Of a stretch of 64,000 bases of DNA, positions 27,232-32,809 are shown one piece after another. A program made the position numbers and the translations under genes. Within the stretch, counting starts at the first letter, position 1. Every line of letters starts with the position of its first letter. Origin of the DNA: Acidobacteriota bacterium (lineage in GTDB: Bacteria; Acidobacteriota; Terriglobia; Terriglobales; Acidobacteriaceae); the NCBI GenBank assembly GCA_013289685.1, contig JABCZL010000021.1:31508-95507 (forward strand), given 5' to 3'. The notes under the pieces were generated by a model, which was not told the DNA's origin, searched no databases, and worked only from the letters and a program-made list of their open reading frames with translations.

Positions 27232-27591
27232 CTACTCTCTCTCGTCGCGATCGGACTTCCACAGACTTTCCATGAACGTCAGCCATTCCTGGGTTCTGGC
27301 GCGCATGTTCTTTGCTACGTTGCGGGAAAAAACCGCCAAACCAAAATCACCGCGGGCCCGCCGAAGAACCAATTGAATTTCTTCCTGCAGGCTTTTGGAA
27401 ACAGAAGCGTCGTTCTCCAGAACTTCCAGCAACTCGAACATATCCGGCGCGGACGCAATCAGGCTCGCATTCGCAGTGGTATCCACATCCGATTCCACCG
27501 ACGCTACCTGCTGCCCGCTGCGATCAATCACGCGCGACCACTTCGCCGGATCAATCCGCCACATCCCCGAACTCAACTTGGATTTCGCCAT
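27232..27591 (-). CDS. Small hypothetical protein with phage-like motif
   Basis: A 119-aa soluble protein. The start at 27591 is preferred because AAGGGG lies seven bases ahead. It contains WRIDPAKWSRVIDRSGQQVA, then ANASLIASAPDMFELLEVLE, a motif seen in small proteins of phages and prophages. The C-terminal half is helical and charged. No other phage gene is nearby, and its position inside the T6SS island may be coincidental. Function unknown. A 353-bp gap separates it from the divergent PAAR-like gene. Confidence 0.6.
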   Translation of the reverse strand: MAKSKLSSGMWRIDPAKWSRVIDRSGQQVASVESDVDTTANASLIASAPDMFELLEVLENDASVSKSLQEEIQLVLRRARGDFGLAVFSRNVAKNMRARTQEWLTFMESLWKSDRDERE

Positions 27592-27944
27592 ACTACCCCT
27601 TAGAAGGTTCACTCCTACGTATCTAACTACTAATAGTGTAAGATGCTCCAGCTAACGGCAAGGTTACTAAGGTTCTTCAGGGGTTAACGGGGGGGATTCC
27701 ACTTTGGATTGCCAAACCTCAGTGCATAGACCGTTGGCTAAGTGGATTGTTCTTAAACCCTTTTAAATCAGGACCTTTTTCGTGCAAACCCTGGAGAGTT
27801 GGCACTGCTCGGCAAGCGGCTGATAATCCACCATAAGAAGAAAAAAATTATCGCACCCATCCGCTCCGCGAAGCATCGCGCGGTTGCATTCGCTCCCGGC
27901 TTTGCTAGAATGCCCTGCAGCCAATTGGCGCGGGGGGGTCTCCT
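27592..27944. other. Divergent intergenic region, no gene seen
   Basis: This 353-bp gap between a leftward small gene and the rightward PAAR-like gene contains an AT-rich segment (27600-27780) likely to hold both promoters. I see no coding frame with a ribosome binding site. Confidence 0.4.
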
Positions 27945-28334
27945 ATGGCGATGCAAGTCTGTATGGGAGCGATGATGATGTGCACCATGGGGATCGCGCC
28001 CAGTTCCCTCGTGGTGCTGCCCACCAACATGGTGATGACCGACGAAATGCCGGACGCCAACATCATGGACTTCATTCCCATGGTCAACATCATGACGTTC
28101 GGCATGTGCATGTCGCCCGCGAATCCCATGGTCGCCGCCGCCACTGCAGCAGCCATGGGCGTGCTGACTCCGATGCCCTGCATTCCTATGACGATGGCCC
28201 CCTGGGTCCCCGGAGCCCCGACCGTGCTGCTCGCCGAAATGCCCACCCTCGACAGCACTTCAACACTGATGTGCATGTGGGCCGGCGTTATCACCTTCGT
28301 CGACGCGGGAGAATTCACGGTGATGGTGCCGTAG
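27945..28334 (+). CDS. DUF4280 PAAR-like T6SS spike-tip protein
   Basis: A 129-aa protein with a GGGGGG purine run before the ATG. The motif series MAMQVCMGAMMMCTMGIAPS, DANIMDFIPMVNI, FGMCMSPANP and CIPMTMAPWVPG is that of DUF4280 proteins, a PAAR-like family. These sit on the tip of VgrG and attach cargo in T6SS and related injection systems. About 24 of the 129 residues are Met, in line with the family's Met-rich turns. It faces the HExxH gene, with 31 bases between the two stops. Its location within 2.2 kb of vgrG supports the role of tip protein. Confidence 0.85.
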   Translation: MAMQVCMGAMMMCTMGIAPSSLVVLPTNMVMTDEMPDANIMDFIPMVNIMTFGMCMSPANPMVAAATAAAMGVLTPMPCIPMTMAPWVPGAPTVLLAEMPTLDSTSTLMCMWAGVITFVDAGEFTVMVP

Positions 28335-28365
28335 ACGCGCCCACGCGCTCGGCGCTGGACTCGGC

Positions 28366-28941
28366 TCAGACCAATCGCGAGCCGTTCTCTGCGACCTTCT
28401 GAATGCTCCCCAACGTGCCGAGATGAAACTGCGACGTGCACAAGCAGTGATGTAATGCTTCTTCCGCGTCGCCGGCGTGTGGATTTTCCTTGGAATTGTC
28501 CGTCGTTGCTCCCGCCACATGCGCCAGTTCGTGGATCAAAGTACAACCCAGCACATGGCTCGTCTCAAACAGGATCGTGGGGTCGATCCCAATGTCCCGT
28601 CCCGCCGTGTCGGCATGCGGCAGATCAGCGTAGGAGTAACCAGACTTGGGTTCCAGGCAGTGAATCACTATGTCGTCTTCCTGCAGAACCTGTTTCAGGG
28701 TCTTGTGGCGGGTAAGCGTCTGGAAATAAGCATTGCACTTGCCACCGACGATATTGGCTCGTTGATTTACAAACCCCCAGGCCTCGTTCAGTTGCCGGTT
28801 TACATCTGCGTTCTTCGTGGTTCCGTCCTGGAATTGCGCCGTCAGAGTGTCGCTGTCGAACCCACGAAATCTGTAAATCTGACTGACGACGTTGGGCAGC
28901 AAACCTGAGTATTTGCCTTTGATGTCGATAATCAATGCCAT
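28366..28941 (-). CDS. Putative zinc metallopeptidase (HExxH), T6SS cargo candidate
   Basis: A 191-aa protein without signal peptide. The zincin motif TLIHELAHVAG gives His137, Glu138 and His141; possible third ligands are His155 or Glu161 in NPHAGDAEEALHHC. The N-terminal half (RFRGFDSDTLTAQFQDG, NEAWGFVNQRANIV) is not familiar, but the layout recalls minimal metallopeptidases found among secreted toxins. It is downstream of vgrG, the GH19 candidate and the exported XAC2610-like protein on the same strand, so it could be a second VgrG-delivered cargo. No obvious cognate immunity gene follows. The peptidase activity is inferred only from the motif. Confidence 0.6.
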   Translation of the reverse strand: MALIIDIKGKYSGLLPNVVSQIYRFRGFDSDTLTAQFQDGTTKNADVNRQLNEAWGFVNQRANIVGGKCNAYFQTLTRHKTLKQVLQEDDIVIHCLEPKSGYSYADLPHADTAGRDIGIDPTILFETSHVLGCTLIHELAHVAGATTDNSKENPHAGDAEEALHHCLCTSQFHLGTLGSIQKVAENGSRLV

Positions 28942-28985
28942 AGAAGCTGCTCCTTCAGCGGACCGAGTTTCAAGGGTCGCGCTGG

Positions 28986-29684
28986 CTACTTCGGCACGTG
29001 GACCTTTTCCGATTTGACCGTTTTCATGGTGTCCCCGACGCGTTCCCGGATGACCTTGAGGAAAACCTCGGGGTCCAGTGTTGGCCGTTGTTTCTCTTCC
29101 CCCACTAGCGTCAGCTTGTTGTGTAGAAACCGATAGGTGCGGGAGTCATACGACAATCCTGCGTAGCCGCCACGAGAGTACGTCGTCAGTTGCTGTTTTT
29201 CCTTGTCGACAGTAAACATCGGGTAGGTGCCCAGCGGTTTGAATGTCTTGGTTTCAGGATCAAAGAGCCAGTAGGCAGCTTGCGAATTTGCGCCACCTTG
29301 ATCGATAACCAGCATGAGATCCAGATAACCGTCGAAATTAATATCCACCCCGCCAAAGAAGAATGTCTCGTCTTGTCCGATAGGTTCCATTCCACTCACC
29401 GGCAGGGTTTGCGGTGCCTCGAATTCAGGGCCGGCGACTTTGATTGCCTCGACCGCGCGCTCGCCACCATTCGTCTTCAGTTCGAAGGTGAACGAATAAG
29501 GCGGAAGACCTGCTCCTGGCGAGAAGGTGCACGGATGACAGTCTTTGACGTGGGAGGGCGGAGTGACTTGCCCGGTGGCGGCCGTGACACCCAGCACCGC
29601 AATTACGAGAAGTCTAAAGCACCAACAGACATTTCGCGCGCCGCAAATGGGCTTTTCGTTCCTCAAGGTCGTTATACCCGCCAT
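28986..29684 (-). CDS. XAC2610-like exported protein, putative immunity factor
   Basis: A 232-aa protein with an N-terminal hydrophobic export segment (FRLLVIAVLGVTAATGQ). The core contains a Ca-binding-type loop GGVDINFDGYLDL (Asp114, Asn116, Asp118, Asp122) followed by ANSQAAYWLFDPETKTFKPL, resembling XAC2610. In Xanthomonas, XAC2610 is a periplasmic inhibitor of a GH19/peptidoglycan-binding secreted effector (XAC2609). The gene here overlaps the end of a GH19/peptidoglycan-binding gene by 71 bases, so the two are probably translationally coupled. That pairing supports an immunity role. The start codon has only a weak ribosome binding site. Confidence 0.65.
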   Translation of the reverse strand: MAGITTLRNEKPICGARNVCWCFRLLVIAVLGVTAATGQVTPPSHVKDCHPCTFSPGAGLPPYSFTFELKTNGGERAVEAIKVAGPEFEAPQTLPVSGMEPIGQDETFFFGGVDINFDGYLDLMLVIDQGGANSQAAYWLFDPETKTFKPLGTYPMFTVDKEKQQLTTYSRGGYAGLSYDSRTYRFLHNKLTLVGEEKQRPTLDPEVFLKVIRERVGDTMKTVKSEKVHVPK

Positions 29685-30405
29685 TCACTTTGTGTGTAAC
29701 CGCATGTACGTTATCGGCGTCGGCCAAGGGGTTAACCTTCTTCAACGTAGTCCAGTACCAGCCTGCCGAGTCGACCGCGAAACTCGCATCGGTGGCGATG
29801 AGAACGCTTGTCGTGTCGCTGAGAAAGTCGCGGTCGCAGTATTCTCCGTAGGCCGTATAGTTCGACCTCCCCGTCAACTGGAGCAAGCCCCTTCCCTTGA
29901 AGCGAGGTCCGTCTCCGTCTTCGGTATTCCCTAAATCGTCGTTGCCATTCAGATATGCGCCCGAGTCCAACTCCTGCATCCAGCGCAAATCCCCGCATTC
30001 CACTCCGACCTGAGCTAGAAAATGAGCGATGCGGAGTGGCGTATTAATTTCGTAGTCGTGCATTGTATCGACGATCAAGACATAGTAGCGGTCCAGCAAA
30101 GCGTCGGTCGCTCTGGGCATGATGCCCTTCATTTTGTTTTGCGTCAGATCCGCGGTCAGACCGGCACGCAATTCGTCGAGAGTATGTCCACCAACGTCCA
30201 CTTTCTTGTCAGGTTTTGCCATCTTCATGACCTGACTTTGAAACTCACCGATGCGATCGTTCGTACCCTTCCCGATGTGCCCGTCTACTTCCAAAGGCTC
30301 GGTTGAGTCGAGGCGCTCCAGGTTCTCATTGAGCAGTGCCTGCACCATCTTGACATCGGTAAACTGGTTTGTGCCGTGAACGCCGACAGAATGGATTATG
30401 CACAT
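29614..30405 (-). CDS. Putative peptidoglycan-degrading T6SS effector (PG-binding + GH19)
   Basis: A 263-aa protein with a strong AAAGGAGG Shine-Dalgarno and no signal peptide. Residues 9-80 look like a peptidoglycan-binding domain (VGVHGTNQFTDVKMVQALLN). Residues 100-255 resemble a GH19 chitinase/endolysin-type domain: FLAQVGVECGDL with candidate catalytic Glu136, QEL Glu145, FKGRGLLQLTGRSNY, and VTHKVNGGYNDLEER. GH19-related enzymes can cleave the sugar backbone of peptidoglycan. The gene lies directly downstream of vgrG (86 bp). Lack of a signal peptide plus an exported putative inhibitor next door fit an effector injected into the periplasm of rivals. Confidence 0.75.
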   Translation of the reverse strand: MCIIHSVGVHGTNQFTDVKMVQALLNENLERLDSTEPLEVDGHIGKGTNDRIGEFQSQVMKMAKPDKKVDVGGHTLDELRAGLTADLTQNKMKGIMPRATDALLDRYYVLIVDTMHDYEINTPLRIAHFLAQVGVECGDLRWMQELDSGAYLNGNDDLGNTEDGDGPRFKGRGLLQLTGRSNYTAYGEYCDRDFLSDTTSVLIATDASFAVDSAGWYWTTLKKVNPLADADNVHAVTHKVNGGYNDLEERKAHLRRAKCLLVL

Positions 30406-30491
30406 CTGAGAGGGAACCTCCTTTTTGGCTCACAGCAGAGCGACGTTGTGATTACACAAGGGCCAGGCGTAGCTCCATTTGTTTGCAACCA

Positions 30492-32645
30492 CTAGTTCAG
30501 CTTGGTTCCCTTGCTCCCATCGTCTGCCGTGTCCGGATCATTCGGATCGGTAGGCGCGTCGGGACTGTCGGGCGATCCTGAGCTCGGGTCCGAGGTGCTG
30601 GCAGGAGAACTGCCGCTGTTGAGGTTTACAAACGGGACTCCCGTGACATACACGCCCGCGGGCCCGATATCAATAGAATTGGCTCCCGAACTCAGCGTGA
30701 TTCCCAGGGGACATTCAATCACGATGCCGGTCTCCGCACTGAGATGAATACTCATCGCGGACATCATGTACCCCATCGTGATGGAGTCATCTTTTCCCCC
30801 AGTGACCGAGAGTGACACATTGCCCGTCACGCTCTCGCTCTGGTTCCCTGTGACACTGAGCGACACGTTGCCGGTGACGCTCTCTTTCTGATCGCCAGTA
30901 ACGTTGAGCGACTTGTTGCCCGTCACACTCTCCATCTGGTTGCCGCCAACGTTCAGCGACATGTCAGAGTCAACCTTCTCAAAATGTTTTCCCTGCACAT
31001 GCAAGTGCTTATCCGTCTGGATTTGCTCCACCTGGTTCGTGGTCACGATCAGATGCCGGTTGGCGCCGATGAATTCCCGCGAGTCTTTTTCCACGCGCAG
31101 ATCCATGTCCATTTCCGCATTCATAAAGATCTGTTCCTGCCCCTTCAGATCTTCAAACCGAAGCTCGTTGTAGTTCGAGGTCCCGCCGCCTTTGGAACTG
31201 CGCGACATGAACGTGCTGCGCGTCTGATAATCGGGCAGTGTGTACGGAGGCATCTGGTCCGCGTTATACACGCGGCCCGTGATCACCGGCCTGTCGGGAT
31301 CCCCTTCCAGAAAACTCACCAGCACTTCCTGCCCGATGCGCGGAATCCACATCGCCCCCCAGTTTTGCCCAGCCCAGGGTTGCGAAGTGCGAATCCAGCA
31401 GGAACTGTTCTCGTTCCTCGCCCCCAGCCGGTCCCAATAAAACTGCACGATGACCCGGCCGTACTTGTCCACCCAGATTTCTTCGCCCGCCTTTCCCACC
31501 ACCAGCGCGGGCTGCGGACCCTGCACAAAAGGTTTCGGCGTGATGCGCGGTGGGCGGTAAGGAACCGACGCAGGGATGCATCGGAACTGGTTCGAGTAAG
31601 TCTCTGCCTCTTCCCCGGCCACGGTCGTATACGACTCTCCCGCCGACGCCAGGTGACGCACCTCGGTCACCACATAGTTCGTGTTCTGGTCGCCGCGATA
31701 ATGGTTCTTCAATTCAAACGAGTAACCGGACGCCAGGCCGCGGCAGTTTCCTGATCCCGCCACTACCATGTAGGCCGCTTCCTCTTCCTGCATGCGCACC
31801 TTGGCCACGGTGTCGCCCTGATCTTTGGTGGTATGCAATCCAGGATAGTCAAACAATTCCAGAGGCTGGCTGGCCGAGAGACTCACCACCGTCGGATCAT
31901 TGGCCAGCAAGCTGGTCGAGGGCGTCGTGAAATTGTAATCCGTGACCGTGTACTTTCCGGTTTGCACTTCCTGCCCCACGTTCCAGCCGCTGATGGTCTC
32001 GGGATCGGTGAGCCCCCCCACCTGCAAGCTGTGGCTGAACGGGGAACCGACACACGCTGCAAGGGTGCTCGACTGGTCGGCCAGCACCATCGTGTGTTTT
32101 CCCTGCGTCGAATGATCGAAATAGTAGAAGATGCCGAACTCTTCCATCAGGCGTGAGACGAAGTTGAACGACGTCTCGCGGTACTGCACGCAGTATTCGA
32201 GCTGCGGATACGTGTTCTTCAGGCTGAGCCGGAAATCCTTGAAGTCGAACAGATTGAAGACCTGGCTGATGATGTCGTTCACCGCCAGGTTCTGGAAAAT
32301 CCGGCAATCCTGCTGGCGCGTCAGAAACCACAGCCACGGCACCACCTGCAAAAAGTAATGGGTAAACAACCGGTCGTCGGTATCCCCCTGCGTAAACCGG
32401 CTCACGTACCCACTGATATAGCGCGGCGTTCCGTCCGGAAGATGAATGGTTATGCTGACCTTCTGCCCGACGATATCCTCGAAGGAAATCGAGTTGTTAT
32501 CGTAGGCCAGCACTTCCAGTTCGTAGCTGAACAAACGCGAGATTCCCTCGTAACCTCTGAGCTCCTGCAACAGGAGCACATCTTTCCCCAGCGGGGTGTC
32601 CAGCACCAGCACCCGGTGATCTTGAGTGTAGTTTTCGTCTGCCAC
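30492..32645 (-). CDS. vgrG: T6SS spike protein VgrG (TssI)
   Basis: A 717-aa VgrG. The start is GTG (32643-32645) with GGGAAGGACAGG upstream. The gp27-like base (LLLQELRGYEGISRLFSYEL) is followed by the signature WVDKYGRVIVQFYWDR and SSCWIRTSQPWAGQNWGAMW, then GQEVLVSFLEGDPDRPVITG. The C-terminal needle has repeated strands of the SVTGNVSLSVTG type. It ends in a 45-aa Ser/Pro/Asp-rich tail, which is longer than needed for the spike and could serve cargo docking. VgrG trimers cap the Hcp tube and carry effectors. It lies 164 bp downstream of tssH with a palindromic repeat in between. Confidence 0.95.
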   Translation of the reverse strand: MADENYTQDHRVLVLDTPLGKDVLLLQELRGYEGISRLFSYELEVLAYDNNSISFEDIVGQKVSITIHLPDGTPRYISGYVSRFTQGDTDDRLFTHYFLQVVPWLWFLTRQQDCRIFQNLAVNDIISQVFNLFDFKDFRLSLKNTYPQLEYCVQYRETSFNFVSRLMEEFGIFYYFDHSTQGKHTMVLADQSSTLAACVGSPFSHSLQVGGLTDPETISGWNVGQEVQTGKYTVTDYNFTTPSTSLLANDPTVVSLSASQPLELFDYPGLHTTKDQGDTVAKVRMQEEEAAYMVVAGSGNCRGLASGYSFELKNHYRGDQNTNYVVTEVRHLASAGESYTTVAGEEAETYSNQFRCIPASVPYRPPRITPKPFVQGPQPALVVGKAGEEIWVDKYGRVIVQFYWDRLGARNENSSCWIRTSQPWAGQNWGAMWIPRIGQEVLVSFLEGDPDRPVITGRVYNADQMPPYTLPDYQTRSTFMSRSSKGGGTSNYNELRFEDLKGQEQIFMNAEMDMDLRVEKDSREFIGANRHLIVTTNQVEQIQTDKHLHVQGKHFEKVDSDMSLNVGGNQMESVTGNKSLNVTGDQKESVTGNVSLSVTGNQSESVTGNVSLSVTGGKDDSITMGYMMSAMSIHLSAETGIVIECPLGITLSSGANSIDIGPAGVYVTGVPFVNLNSGSSPASTSDPSSGSPDSPDAPTDPNDPDTADDGSKGTKLN

Positions 32646-32696
32646 GAACCTGTCCTTCCCTTGCCGTGCACGAACCGCGCACCTTAACTACTGTTC

Positions 32697-32772
32697 TGTC
32701 ATCCCGAGCGGAGCAGAATTGCGGTTTTTCCGCAATTCTGCGCAGTCGAGGGACCTTGTGTTTTCTCTAACG
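32697..32772. repeat. Intergenic repeat family II, copy A
   Basis: Starts with CTGTCATCCCGAGCGGAGC and includes the perfect hairpin GCAGAATTGCGG/CCGCAATTCTGC with a five-T loop, then CAGTCGAGGGACCTTGTG. A second copy lies at 54463-54540 in the same orientation. It separates tssH from vgrG and may weaken read-through between them. Confidence 0.82.
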
Positions 32773-32809
32773 TACTGAATTCCCCTAACCTGCGCGGCCA
32801 CCCACTTCC

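Noticed and set aside
27232..28941. Prophage or contractile phage tail island
   Set aside because: The tail-like genes are true T6SS genes (TssK, ClpV, TssLM present); no capsid, terminase, lysis or integrase gene was seen.
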